A program made the position numbers and the translations under genes. Positions 34,987 to 43,086 of a DNA stretch of 56,593 nucleotides are shown one piece after another. The stretch covers positions 1 through 56,593 of the forward strand of contig NZ_BEWC01000015.1 of assembly GCF_003112575.1 (NCBI RefSeq), in the 5' to 3' direction. Position 1 is the stretch's first letter; every line of letters begins with the position of its first letter. Origin of the DNA: Streptomyces ardesiacus. GTDB lineage: Bacteria; Actinomycetota; Actinomycetes; Streptomycetales; Streptomycetaceae. The notes under the pieces are model-generated. The model had not been told where the DNA came from, ran no database searches, and saw only the letters and a list, made by a program, of their open reading frames with translations.

Positions 34987-36429
34987 ATGCGCTCGCACCT
35001 GCTCAACGACACCACCGCGGAGCAGTACCGCCGCTCCGTGACCGAAGGAGTCGAGCGGGTGGCCGCCAGAATCGCCACCACCGACCGCCCGTTCACCGGT
35101 GTCGCGGTCGACGCCCTCTCCCGGCGCATCGACGGGATCGACCTCGACCGGCCCCTGCGCGACACGGCCGCGGTCCTCGACGAGCTGGAGGACGTCTACC
35201 TCCGCGACGCCGTCTACTTCCACCACCCCCGCTACCTCGCCCACCTCAACTGCCCGGTCGTGATACCGGCGTTGCTCGGCGAGGCGGTCCTGTCCGCCGT
35301 CAACTCCTCCCTGGACACCTGGGACCAGTCGGCCGGCGGCACGCTCATCGAGCGGAAACTGATCGACTGGACCACCGCGCGGATCGGCCTCGGCCCGGCC
35401 GCCGACGGCGTGTTCACCTCCGGCGGCACCCAGTCCAACCTCCAGGCGCTGCTGCTCGCCCGCGAGGAGGCGAAGGCCGAGTCACTGGCCGACCTGCGGA
35501 TCTTCGCCTCCGAGGTGAGCCACTTCAGCGTGAAGAAGTCGGCGAAACTGCTCGGTCTGGGCCCCGACGCCGTCGTATCGGTCCCCGTCGACCACGACAA
35601 GCGTCTGCAGGCCGTCGCCCTCGCCCGGGAGCTGGAGCGCTGCGTGCGGGACGGCCTCGTCCCGATGGCCGTCGTCGCCACCGCCGGCACCACCGACTTC
35701 GGCTCCATCGACCCGCTGCCCGAGATCGCCGGGCTGTGCGAGCAGTACGGCGTGTGGATGCACGTGGACGCGGCCTACGGCTGCGGGCTGCTCGCCTCCC
35801 TCAAGTACCGGGACCGCATCGCCGGCATCGAGCGGGCCGACTCGGTCACCGTGGACTACCACAAGTCGTTCTTCCAGCCGGTGAGTTCGTCGGCCGTGCT
35901 GGTCCGGGACGCGGCCACCCTGCGCCACGCCACCTACCACGCGGAGTACCTCAACCCGCGCCGCATGGTGCAGGAGCGCATCCCCAACCAGGTGGACAAG
36001 TCCCTCCAGACCACCCGCCGCTTCGACGCGCTCAAGCTGTGGACGACCCTGCGCGTCATGGGCGCCGACGGCATCGGCGAACTCTTCGACGAGGTCTGCG
36101 ACCTGGCCGCCGAGGGCTGGAAGCTGCTCGCCGCCGACCCGCGCTTCGACGTGGTCGTCGAGCCGTCGCTCTCCACCCTGGTCTTCCGCCACGTCCCGGC
36201 GGCCGTCACCGACCCCGCCGAGATCGACCGCGCCAACCTCTACGCCCGCAAGGCCCTGTTCGCCTCCGGCGACGCCGTGGTCGCGGGCACCAAGGTGGCC
36301 GGACGCCACTACCTGAAGTTCACCCTGCTCAACCCCGAGACGACCCCGGCCGACATCGCCGCCGTCCTCGACCTGATCGCCGGCCACGCCGAGCAGTACC
36401 TGGGAGACTCCCTTGACCGCGCTTCCTGA
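34987..36429 (+). CDS. desA: Lysine decarboxylase of desferrioxamine biosynthesis
   Basis: A 480-residue PLP enzyme (group II decarboxylase fold) converting lysine to cadaverine, the first step to desferrioxamines. PLP site: MHVDAAYGCGLLAS (Asp to pyridine nitrogen) and SVTVDYHKSFFQPVSSSAVLV (Schiff-base Lys). Substrate region: YFHHPRYLAHLNCPVVIPALLGE and DGVFTSGGTQSNLQALLLARE. ATG 34987 has GGAGGA at 34974-34979. The last 17 bases overlap the start of desB, so expression of the two is coupled. Confidence 0.96.
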   Translation: MRSHLLNDTTAEQYRRSVTEGVERVAARIATTDRPFTGVAVDALSRRIDGIDLDRPLRDTAAVLDELEDVYLRDAVYFHHPRYLAHLNCPVVIPALLGEAVLSAVNSSLDTWDQSAGGTLIERKLIDWTTARIGLGPAADGVFTSGGTQSNLQALLLAREEAKAESLADLRIFASEVSHFSVKKSAKLLGLGPDAVVSVPVDHDKRLQAVALARELERCVRDGLVPMAVVATAGTTDFGSIDPLPEIAGLCEQYGVWMHVDAAYGCGLLASLKYRDRIAGIERADSVTVDYHKSFFQPVSSSAVLVRDAATLRHATYHAEYLNPRRMVQERIPNQVDKSLQTTRRFDALKLWTTLRVMGADGIGELFDEVCDLAAEGWKLLAADPRFDVVVEPSLSTLVFRHVPAAVTDPAEIDRANLYARKALFASGDAVVAGTKVAGRHYLKFTLLNPETTPADIAAVLDLIAGHAEQYLGDSLDRAS

Positions 36430-37693
36430 AGCCAGTGCCGCCTACGACTTCGTCGGGATCGGCCTCGGTCCCTTCAACCTCGGCCTGGCCTGCCTCACCG
36501 AGCCCATCGCCGAGCTGAACGGCGTCTTCCTGGAGTCCAAGCCCGACTTCGAGTGGCACGCCGGCATGTTCCTGGACGGCGCCCACCTCCAGACCCCCTT
36601 CATGTCGGACCTGGTCACGCTGGCCGACCCGACCTCGCCGTACTCCTTCCTCAACTACCTGAAGGAGAAGGGCCGTCTCTACTCGTTCTACATCCGCGAG
36701 AACTTCTACCCGCTGCGCGTCGAGTACGACGACTACTGCCGCTGGGCCGCGCACCGGTTGAGCAGCATCCGCTTCTCCACCACGGTCACCGAGGTCACCT
36801 ACGACGAGCGCGAGGAGCTGTACGCCGTCGCCACCACCTCCGGCGACACCTACCGCGCCCGCCGCCTGGTCCTGGGCACCGGCACCCCGCCGTACGTCCC
36901 GGACGCCTGCCGGGGACTGGCGGGCGACTTCCTCCACAACTCCCGCTACCTCCAGCACCGGTCGGAGCTGGTGAAGAAGAAGTCGATCACGCTGGTCGGC
37001 AGCGGGCAGTCCGCCGCCGAGATCTACCGGGACCTGCTGGGCGAGATCGACGTCCACGGCTACCGGCTCAACTGGGTCACCCGCTCCCCGCGCTTCTTCC
37101 CCCTCGAATACACCAAGCTCACGCTGGAGATGACCTCGCCGGAGTACGTGGACTACTACCACGCGCTGCCCGAGGACACCCGCTACCGCCTCGCCGGCGA
37201 GCAGAAGGGCCTGTTCAAGGGGATCGACGGCGACCTGATCAACGAGATCTTCGACCTGCTCTACCAGAAGCGGCTCGGCGGTCCCGTCCCCACCCGGCTG
37301 CTCACCAACTCCGCGCTCACCAGCGCCCGCTACGCGGACGGCACCTACACGCTCGGCTTCCGCCAGGAGGAGCAGGGCGAGGACTTCGAGATCGAGACCG
37401 AGGGCCTGGTGCTGGCCACCGGCTACCGCTACACCGAGCCGGAGTTCCTCAAGCCCGTCCGCGACCGGCTGCGCTACGACTCCCGGGGCAACTTCAACAT
37501 CGCCCGCAACTACGCCGTGGACGTCACGGGAAGCGGCGTCTTCCTGCAGAACGCCGGCGTCCACGCGCACAGCGTCACCAGCCCCGACCTGGGCATGGGC
37601 GCCTACCGCAACAGCTGCATCGTCCGGGAGCTGCTGGGCACCGAGTACTACCCGGTCGAGAAGACGATCGCGTTCCAGGAGTTCGCCGTATGA
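36413..37693 (+). CDS. desB: Cadaverine N-monooxygenase
   Basis: A 426-residue flavin N-hydroxylase making N-hydroxycadaverine. FAD site DFVGIGLGPFNLGLACL (residues ~10-26), NADPH site ITLVGSGQSAAEIYRDLL, and the C-terminal ATGYRYTEPEFL motif of lysine/ornithine monooxygenases. The rare TTG start at 36413 is supported by GGAGA at 36403-36407 and by the GxGPxNL strand directly following; it lies inside the end of desA. Its stop overlaps the desC ATG (ATGA). Confidence 0.95.
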   Translation: MTALPEASAAYDFVGIGLGPFNLGLACLTEPIAELNGVFLESKPDFEWHAGMFLDGAHLQTPFMSDLVTLADPTSPYSFLNYLKEKGRLYSFYIRENFYPLRVEYDDYCRWAAHRLSSIRFSTTVTEVTYDEREELYAVATTSGDTYRARRLVLGTGTPPYVPDACRGLAGDFLHNSRYLQHRSELVKKKSITLVGSGQSAAEIYRDLLGEIDVHGYRLNWVTRSPRFFPLEYTKLTLEMTSPEYVDYYHALPEDTRYRLAGEQKGLFKGIDGDLINEIFDLLYQKRLGGPVPTRLLTNSALTSARYADGTYTLGFRQEEQGEDFEIETEGLVLATGYRYTEPEFLKPVRDRLRYDSRGNFNIARNYAVDVTGSGVFLQNAGVHAHSVTSPDLGMGAYRNSCIVRELLGTEYYPVEKTIAFQEFAV

Positions 37694-38238
37694 GCACCAC
37701 CGCCACCGCCGTCGGGGCGCTGACGCTGCGCCCCGTCGACCCGCTGAACGACGCCGTGCTGCTGCACGGCTGGCTCACCCACCCCAAGTCCGCGTTCTGG
37801 ATGATGCAGGACGCGAAACTGGTGGACGTCGAGCGGGCGTACATGGAGCTGGCCGCCGACGAGCACCAGCAGGCCCACCTCGGCCTGCACGACGGCGTCC
37901 CGGCCTTCCTGATGGAGCGCTACGACCCCGCCCACCGCGAGCTGGTCGGGCTGTACGAGCCCGAGCCGGGCGACGTCGGCATGCACTTCCTCGTCGCGCC
38001 GACCGACCGGCCCGTGCACGGCTTCACCCGCGCCGTGATCACCGCCGTGATGACCGAGCTGTTCGCCGACCCGGCCACCCGGCGGGTCGTCGTCGAGCCG
38101 GACGTCACCAACACCGCCGTCCACGCCCTGAACGCAGCCGTCGGATTCGTGCCCGCGCGCGAGATCCAGAAGCCGGAGAAGAAGGCGTTGCTGAGCTTCT
38201 GCACCCGCGAGCAGTTCGAGAGGGCGGTGTCCGCATGA
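37690..38238 (+). CDS. desC: N-hydroxycadaverine acyltransferase
   Basis: A 182-residue GNAT-fold acyltransferase (IucB/RhbD-like) that transfers acetyl or succinyl from CoA to N-hydroxycadaverine. Typical segments: LRPVDPLNDAVLLHGWLTHPKSAFWMMQDAK, GDVGMHFLVAPTDRPVHGFTRAVITAVM and VVVEPDVTNTAVHALNAAVGFVPAREIQKPEKKALLSFCTREQF. Start and stop both overlap the neighbouring genes by ATGA, so translation is coupled along desBCD. Confidence 0.95.
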   Translation: MSTTATAVGALTLRPVDPLNDAVLLHGWLTHPKSAFWMMQDAKLVDVERAYMELAADEHQQAHLGLHDGVPAFLMERYDPAHRELVGLYEPEPGDVGMHFLVAPTDRPVHGFTRAVITAVMTELFADPATRRVVVEPDVTNTAVHALNAAVGFVPAREIQKPEKKALLSFCTREQFERAVSA

Positions 38239-40004
38239 GCCTCGCCGACGCCGTCGCCCACCTGAGCCCCGAGCGCTGGGAGCGGGCCAACCGCCTCCTG
38301 GTCCGCAAGGCGCTGGCCGAGTTCGCCCACGAGCGGCTGCTGGCCCCCGAGCCGGACGGGGCGGCATACGTCGTGCGCAGCGACGACGGCCAGACCGCCT
38401 ACCGCTTCACGGCGACCCTGCGCCGGCTGGACCACTGGCAGGTGGCCGCCGACTCGATCACCCGTCACCGCGACGGCGTCGAAATCCCGCTCGCCGCCCT
38501 GGACTTCTTCATCGAGCTGAAGCAGACCCTGGGCCTGAGCGACGAGATCCTGCCGGTCTACCTGGAGGAGATCTCCTCCACCCTCTCCGGCACCTGCTAC
38601 AAGCTGACCAAGCCGCAGGTCACCTCCGCCGAGCTGGCCCGCGGCGGCTTCCAGGCCGTCGAGACCGGCATGACCGAGGGCCACCCCTGCTTCGTCGCCA
38701 ACAACGGACGGCTCGGCTTCGGCATCCACGAGTACCTGTCGTACGCGCCGGAGACCGCGAGCCCGGTCCGGCTGGTGTGGCTGGCCGCGCACCGCTCGCG
38801 GGCCGCGTTCACGGCGGGCGTGGGCATCGAGTACGAGTCCTTCGTCCGGGACGAGCTGGGCGACGCCACGGTCGACCGGTTTTACGGGGTGCTGCGCGGG
38901 CGCGGCCTGGACCCGGCCGACTACCTGCTCATCCCGGTCCACCCCTGGCAGTGGTGGAACAAGCTCACCGTCACCTTCGCCGCCGAGGTCGCCCGCGGGC
39001 ACCTGGTCTGCCTGGGCGAGGGCGACGACGAGTACCTGGCCCAGCAGTCCATCCGCACCTTCTTCAACGCCTCGCATCCCGGGAAGCACTACGTGAAGAC
39101 GGCCCTGTCCGTCCTCAACATGGGCTTCATGCGCGGACTGTCGGCGGCGTACATGGAGGCCACCCCGGCCATCAACGACTGGCTGGCCCGGCTGATCGAG
39201 GGCGACCCGGTGCTCAGGGCGACGGGGGTGAGCATCATCCGGGAGCGGGCGGCCGTCGGCTACCGGCACCTGGAGTACGAGCGGGCCACCGACCGCTACT
39301 CGCCGTACCGCAAGATGCTGGCGGCGCTGTGGCGGGAGAGCCCGGTGCCCTCGCTGCGGGAGGGCGAGACGCTCGCCACCATGGCCTCCCTGGTCCACGT
39401 CGACCACGAGGGCGCCTCCTTCGCGGGCGCGCTGATCGAGCGGTCGGGGCTCGCGCCCGCCGAGTGGCTGCGGCACTACCTGCGGGCCTACTACGTCCCG
39501 CTGCTGCACAGCTTCTACGCCTACGACCTGGTGTACATGCCGCACGGCGAGAACGTGATCCTCGTGCTGGAGGACGGGGTGGTGCGGCGGGCGGTCTACA
39601 AGGACATCGCCGAGGAGATCGCGGTGATGGACCCGGACGCGGTGCTGCCGCCGGAGGTCTCCCGCATCGCGGTGGACGTGCCGGACGACAAGAAGCTCCT
39701 GTCGATCTTCACGGACGTCTTCGACTGCTTCTTCCGCTTCCTCGCCGCGAACCTCGCGGAGGAGGGGATCGTGGAGGAGGACGTCTTCTGGCGGACGGTC
39801 GCGGAGGTCACCCGGGAGTACCAGGAGTCGGTGCCGGAGCTGGCGGACAAGTTCGCGCGGTACGACATGTTCGCGCCCGAGTTCGCGCTGTCCTGCCTCA
39901 ACCGGCTCCAGCTTCGCGACAACCGGCAGATGGTGGACCTCGCCGACCCCTCCGGCGCGCTCCAGCTCGTCGGCCACCTGAAGAACCCCCTGGCGGGCCG
40001 GTAG
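38235..40004 (+). CDS. desD: NIS synthetase for desferrioxamine assembly
   Basis: A 589-residue IucA/IucC-family, NRPS-independent siderophore synthetase. It activates succinyl-hydroxycadaverine units with ATP and joins and cyclises them into desferrioxamine E/B. Motifs: GHPCFVANNGRLGFG, LLIPVHPWQWWNKLTVTFAAEVARG, RTFFNASHPGKHYVKTALSVLNMGFMRGLSAAYMEATPAIND, SFYAYDLVYMPHGENVILVLEDGVVRRAVYKDI, and the FhuF-like C-terminal portion. ATG 38235 overlaps the desC stop. Last gene of the operon, closed by a strong hairpin. Confidence 0.96.
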   Translation: MSLADAVAHLSPERWERANRLLVRKALAEFAHERLLAPEPDGAAYVVRSDDGQTAYRFTATLRRLDHWQVAADSITRHRDGVEIPLAALDFFIELKQTLGLSDEILPVYLEEISSTLSGTCYKLTKPQVTSAELARGGFQAVETGMTEGHPCFVANNGRLGFGIHEYLSYAPETASPVRLVWLAAHRSRAAFTAGVGIEYESFVRDELGDATVDRFYGVLRGRGLDPADYLLIPVHPWQWWNKLTVTFAAEVARGHLVCLGEGDDEYLAQQSIRTFFNASHPGKHYVKTALSVLNMGFMRGLSAAYMEATPAINDWLARLIEGDPVLRATGVSIIRERAAVGYRHLEYERATDRYSPYRKMLAALWRESPVPSLREGETLATMASLVHVDHEGASFAGALIERSGLAPAEWLRHYLRAYYVPLLHSFYAYDLVYMPHGENVILVLEDGVVRRAVYKDIAEEIAVMDPDAVLPPEVSRIAVDVPDDKKLLSIFTDVFDCFFRFLAANLAEEGIVEEDVFWRTVAEVTREYQESVPELADKFARYDMFAPEFALSCLNRLQLRDNRQMVDLADPSGALQLVGHLKNPLAGR

Positions 40005-40027
40005 CCGCCCGGCCCCCGCGGACGGGC

Positions 40028-40059
40028 GGGCACCCCGGAGACGGTCCTCCGGGGTGCCC
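40028..40059. terminator. Bidirectional terminator between desD and hexA
   Basis: A perfect 13-bp stem GGGCACCCCGGAG / CTCCGGGGTGCCC with a 6-base loop lies between convergent stops (24 bases after desD and 9 bases after hexA). Confidence 0.85.
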
Positions 40060-40068
40060 GTCGGGCGT

Positions 40069-41685
40069 TCACCCCGCGGCGGGCCAGGGCACCTGCGGGG
40101 AGCGGTAGTAGTCGATCCCCGCCGCCTCCCAGTACGGCGCCTGCGCGGCGAGCCGCACCTTGTAGGTGTCCCAGTCGTGCGTCGAGGCGGGCGACCAGCC
40201 CAGCTCGGCGACGCCCGGCAGCCTCGGGAAGGCCATGAAGTCGAGCTGGTCGGGGTCGGAGAGGGTCTCCGTCCACAGCGGGGCCTCGACCCCGCGGACC
40301 GCTTCGGCCGGGGCGCCCGGCAGATAGGCGGCCGGGTCCCAGTCGTAGGACCGCTGCACCTCGACGTAGCCGGCCCAGGACAGGCCGAGCGGGGTGTCCT
40401 TGGTGTACTTCATGTCCAGGTAGGTCCGGTCGGCCGGGGAGAGGATCAGCCCGGTGCCGTTCCTGGCGGCCTCGGCGACCTCGGCCTTCTCCGTGTCACT
40501 GGTGCGGTCCAGTCCCCAGTACTGGACCAGCGCGCCCTCGGCCGGCTCGGCGCCGGCCAGCTGGTGCCAGCCGACGACCGTCTTGCCGTACTTGGCGACG
40601 ATCGGCTGCACCCGCTTCATGAACGCCACGAAGTCGGCGTGCGGGGTGGAGTGCGCCTCGTCGCCGCCGATGTGCAGGTAGCGGCCGGGGGTGAGCGCGG
40701 CGAGTTCGCCGAGGACGTCGTCCACGAAGTCGTAGGTGACGTCCTTGTCCACGCACAGCGTGCTGAAGCCGACCTTGGTGCCGGTGTAGAGCGGGGGCGC
40801 CACGCCGTCGCAGTTCAGCTCCGCGTAGGAGGCGAGGGCGGCGTTGGTGTGGCCCGGCATGTCGATCTCGGGGATCACCTCCAGGTGGCGGGAGGCGGCG
40901 TAGCGGACGATCTCCCGGTAGTCCGCCTTGGTGTAGGAGCCGCCGGGCCCGCCGCCGACCTCGGTGGAGCCGCCGTAGGTGGCCAGGCGCGGCCAGGAGT
41001 CGACGGCGATGCGCCAGCCCTGGTCGTCGCTGAGGTGGAGGTGGAGCTTGTTGTACTTGTAGCGCACGACCCGGTCGATGTAGCGCTTGACCTCCTCGAC
41101 GGTGAAGAAGTGCCGGGAGACGTCGAGCATGGCGCTGCGCCAGGCGTAGCGCGGGCTGTCCTCGACGGTGCCGCCGGCGACCAGCCAGGGGCTGGGCTGT
41201 ACGGAGTCCTTCTCGACGGCGGGGGGCAGCAGTTGGCGCAGGGTCTGGACGCCGTGGAAGAGGCCGGCGGCCTTGCGGGCGGTGATGGTGACGCCCGAGC
41301 CGCCGCTGTCCAGGCGGTAGCCCTCGTCGCCGTACGGTCCCTCGGCCAGGCGCAGTTGTATGCCGCCGTGGCCGTGGGTGGTGACGGGGAGCCGGTAGCC
41401 GGTGGCGGGCCGCAGGAGGTCCGCGAGGTAGTCGCCGACGCGGCGGGCCTCGCGCGACGCGTCGACGCGGATGTGGGTACCGCGGGTGATGCGGTACGGG
41501 GCGCCGCCGGGGTCGACCGAGACGGGGGCCGGGATCACCTGGTCGAGGGGCGTGGGTTCCGCGGCCGCGCCCCGGCCCGCCGAGGCTCCGGTGGTCATGG
41601 CGCCGACCGCCGCCACCAGCAGCAGCGAACCCAGCAGCCGGGTGATGCGGGGAGTCGTTCTGTGGTGCCGTCGATGAGGTCTCAC
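40069..41685 (-). CDS. hexA: Secreted beta-N-acetylhexosaminidase, glycoside hydrolase family 20
   Basis: A 538-residue GH20 enzyme releasing N-acetylglucosamine from chitobiose and related oligomers. A signal peptide with basic start (MRPHRRHHRTTPRITRLLGSLLLVAAVGAMTTGASAGRGAAAE) leads to a GH20b domain (VIPAPVSVDPGGAPYRIT) and the catalytic barrel: MLDVSRHFFTVEEVKRYID, NKLHLHLSDDQGWRI, PEIDMPGHTNAAL, and the catalytic Asp-Glu pair in YLHIGGDEAHS (near residue 341). GTG 41685 has GGGAGC upstream. A DasR-like site at 41741 lies about 55 bases before the start, and glmS is close by, in agreement with amino-sugar use. Confidence 0.93.
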   Translation of the reverse strand: MRPHRRHHRTTPRITRLLGSLLLVAAVGAMTTGASAGRGAAAEPTPLDQVIPAPVSVDPGGAPYRITRGTHIRVDASREARRVGDYLADLLRPATGYRLPVTTHGHGGIQLRLAEGPYGDEGYRLDSGGSGVTITARKAAGLFHGVQTLRQLLPPAVEKDSVQPSPWLVAGGTVEDSPRYAWRSAMLDVSRHFFTVEEVKRYIDRVVRYKYNKLHLHLSDDQGWRIAVDSWPRLATYGGSTEVGGGPGGSYTKADYREIVRYAASRHLEVIPEIDMPGHTNAALASYAELNCDGVAPPLYTGTKVGFSTLCVDKDVTYDFVDDVLGELAALTPGRYLHIGGDEAHSTPHADFVAFMKRVQPIVAKYGKTVVGWHQLAGAEPAEGALVQYWGLDRTSDTEKAEVAEAARNGTGLILSPADRTYLDMKYTKDTPLGLSWAGYVEVQRSYDWDPAAYLPGAPAEAVRGVEAPLWTETLSDPDQLDFMAFPRLPGVAELGWSPASTHDWDTYKVRLAAQAPYWEAAGIDYYRSPQVPWPAAG

Positions 41686-41740
41686 GTGCGCGCTCCCTTC
41701 GCGATGAGTGCAATCAAGGTCTGCGCCCTGGGTGTTGGAG

Positions 41741-41756
41741 ACAGGTGCGGACCACT
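41741..41756. promoter_or_regulatory. DasR-responsive element (dre) candidate upstream of hexA
   Basis: ACAGGTGCGGACCACT matches the dre consensus ACTGGTCTAGACCACT at 12 of 16 positions, with the GGT..GACCACT arms kept and mismatches mainly at the centre. It sits 56-71 bases upstream of hexA and 46-61 upstream of the divergent DUF4429 gene. Confidence 0.6.
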
Positions 41757-41801
41757 CTCCCGCACCATCACCGCCCGCGGGAGCGATGAAACAATCCCCG
41801 C

Positions 41802-42707
41802 ATGACGGAAATCATCCAGAAGGACGGAACGTGGGTCTTCGACGGCGACGCCCTGCGGCTGACGCCGGGGCGGGACAAGAACGTCGGTCTGCTCCGCCGG
41901 GAGCTGGGTGAACTGCTCGTGCCGCTGGGCGCGTTGGCGGGCATATCGTTCGAGCAGGGGAAGAAGGCGGGGCGGCTCAGGCTCCGGCTGCGGGACGGCG
42001 CCGACCCCCTGCTGCAGGCGACGGGCGGCCGGCTGACCGAGCCGCACGACCCGTACCAGCTCCTGGTGGAGCCCGACCGGTACGGCGTGGCCGAGTACGT
42101 CGTGGACGAGGTGCGCAACGCGCTGCTCCTCGAACAGGTCCCGTCCGGTCCCGTGGACGCGTACCTGCTGCCGGGACCCTCGGTGCCGCTGTCGGTGTCG
42201 GCCGGGGACGGCGTCGCGAGCTTCGACGGGGAGCGGGTGCGCCTGGAGTGGAAGTGGCAGGCGGAGGACTCCAAGTCGGCCGCCGGGCCGCGCACCCTGC
42301 CGCTCGCCGACATCGTCGCCGTGGAGTGGCAGCCGACGGTGGGCCTGGAGAACGGCCACCTGCGCTTCACCGTGCGGGCTGCGCCGAGCAAGGTGCCGCC
42401 GAAGTACGACCCCAACGCGGTGGAGCTGTGGGGCTTCAAGCGGGACCCGCTGATGGCCCTGGTGGCCGCGGCCGTGCAGGCCCGCCTCCCGCACCCGGCC
42501 GCCCGCGCCGCCCTGGCGGACGCCCGCCCGGACGGGGAGCCGGCCGAGCCCGCTCCGGTCCCGGCCCCGGCCCCGGTCCCGGCCGCCGAGGACGACCACG
42601 ACGCGCTGCTGCGCCGGCTGCGGGAGCTGGGCGAACTGCACCGCTCCGGGGTGCTCACGGACGAGGAGTTCACCCTGGCGAAGCAGGCGGTTCTGAAGCG
42701 GATGTAG
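41802..42707 (+). CDS. DUF4429 protein with C-terminal SHOCT domain
   Basis: A 301-residue protein with two DUF4429 repeats: residues ~5-85 (DGTWVFDGDALRLTPGRDKNVGLLRRELGELLVPLGALAGISFE) and ~130-230 (GDGVASFDGERVRLEWKW...LADIVAVEWQPTVGLENGHLRFTVRA). A Pro-Ala linker (PAEPAPVPAPAPVPAAE) joins a SHOCT helix pair (DALLRRLRELGELHRSGVLTDEEFTLAKQAVLKRM). DUF4429 resembles a PH-like fold; SHOCT domains occur as oligomerisation or membrane-associated tails. No function is established that I know. No signal peptide. It is divergent from hexA, sharing the dre-like region. Confidence 0.85.
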   Translation: MTEIIQKDGTWVFDGDALRLTPGRDKNVGLLRRELGELLVPLGALAGISFEQGKKAGRLRLRLRDGADPLLQATGGRLTEPHDPYQLLVEPDRYGVAEYVVDEVRNALLLEQVPSGPVDAYLLPGPSVPLSVSAGDGVASFDGERVRLEWKWQAEDSKSAAGPRTLPLADIVAVEWQPTVGLENGHLRFTVRAAPSKVPPKYDPNAVELWGFKRDPLMALVAAAVQARLPHPAARAALADARPDGEPAEPAPVPAPAPVPAAEDDHDALLRRLRELGELHRSGVLTDEEFTLAKQAVLKRM

Positions 42708-42735
42708 ACACAGCGGCACCACAGACACACCCACC

Positions 42736-42755
42736 CCTGCCCGATTTCGGGCAGG
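42736..42755 (+). terminator. Hairpin between the DUF4429 gene and the next small gene
   Basis: CCTGCCCGA-TT-TCGGGCAGG (9-bp inverted repeat) is followed by ATTCTT, 29 bases after the DUF4429 stop. It also overlaps the AGGA that would serve a TTG start at 42760. A perfect palindrome CTTGCGCAAG follows at 42759-42768. Confidence 0.65.
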
Positions 42756-42759
42756 ATTC

Positions 42760-43053
42760 TTGCGCAAGCGTCTCCCTTACCCCAGGATCTACCGGGTGCA
42801 CGACGAACTCGTTGATCATCTGACGCGGTCCACCCCCCTGAGCCGGGGCGAGGCACTGCGTGTGGTCCAGGACGTGCTCGCCTACTTCGACGAGACGACC
42901 GAGGAGTACGTCCGTCGCCGCCACCGCGAGCTCCAGGCCCAGGGCCTGGTGAACGCGACGATCTTCGAACGGATCGAGGCGGAACTGAAATACCGCGCGG
43001 TCGCGCCGCCGGAGCTGTCGCTCCGTCAGCTGCGCCGCATCGTCTACGGCTGA
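42760..43053 (+). CDS. Small conserved protein upstream of glmS, function unknown
   Basis: A 97-residue charged, helical protein (RKRLPYPRIYRVHDELVDHLTRSTPLSRGEALRVVQDVLAYFDETTEEYVRRRHRELQAQGL...ELSLRQLRRIVYG) without signal peptide or membrane segment. The start is uncertain. TTG 42760 has AGGA only 3 bases away and partly inside a hairpin; GTG 42796 (VHDELVDHL, 85 residues) has AGGA 8 bases upstream. I recall similar proteins in other Streptomyces but no function. The stop is 33 bases before glmS, so the two are probably cotranscribed. Confidence 0.75.
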   Translation: MRKRLPYPRIYRVHDELVDHLTRSTPLSRGEALRVVQDVLAYFDETTEEYVRRRHRELQAQGLVNATIFERIEAELKYRAVAPPELSLRQLRRIVYG

Positions 43054-43086
43054 GCCGGCCGAGAAGGACACGAGGGACACGGACAC

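Noticed and set aside
38878..38885. TTA string in desD (and others in glmS, cebG and the S28 and ThDP genes)
   Set aside because: In each case TTA spans two codons (for example TTT-TAC, GGT-TAC, GCT-TAC) and is not a leucine codon in frame.
43054..43086. glmS ribozyme or riboswitch before glmS
   Set aside because: The gap is only 33 bases, holds a normal leader, and is too short for such an RNA.
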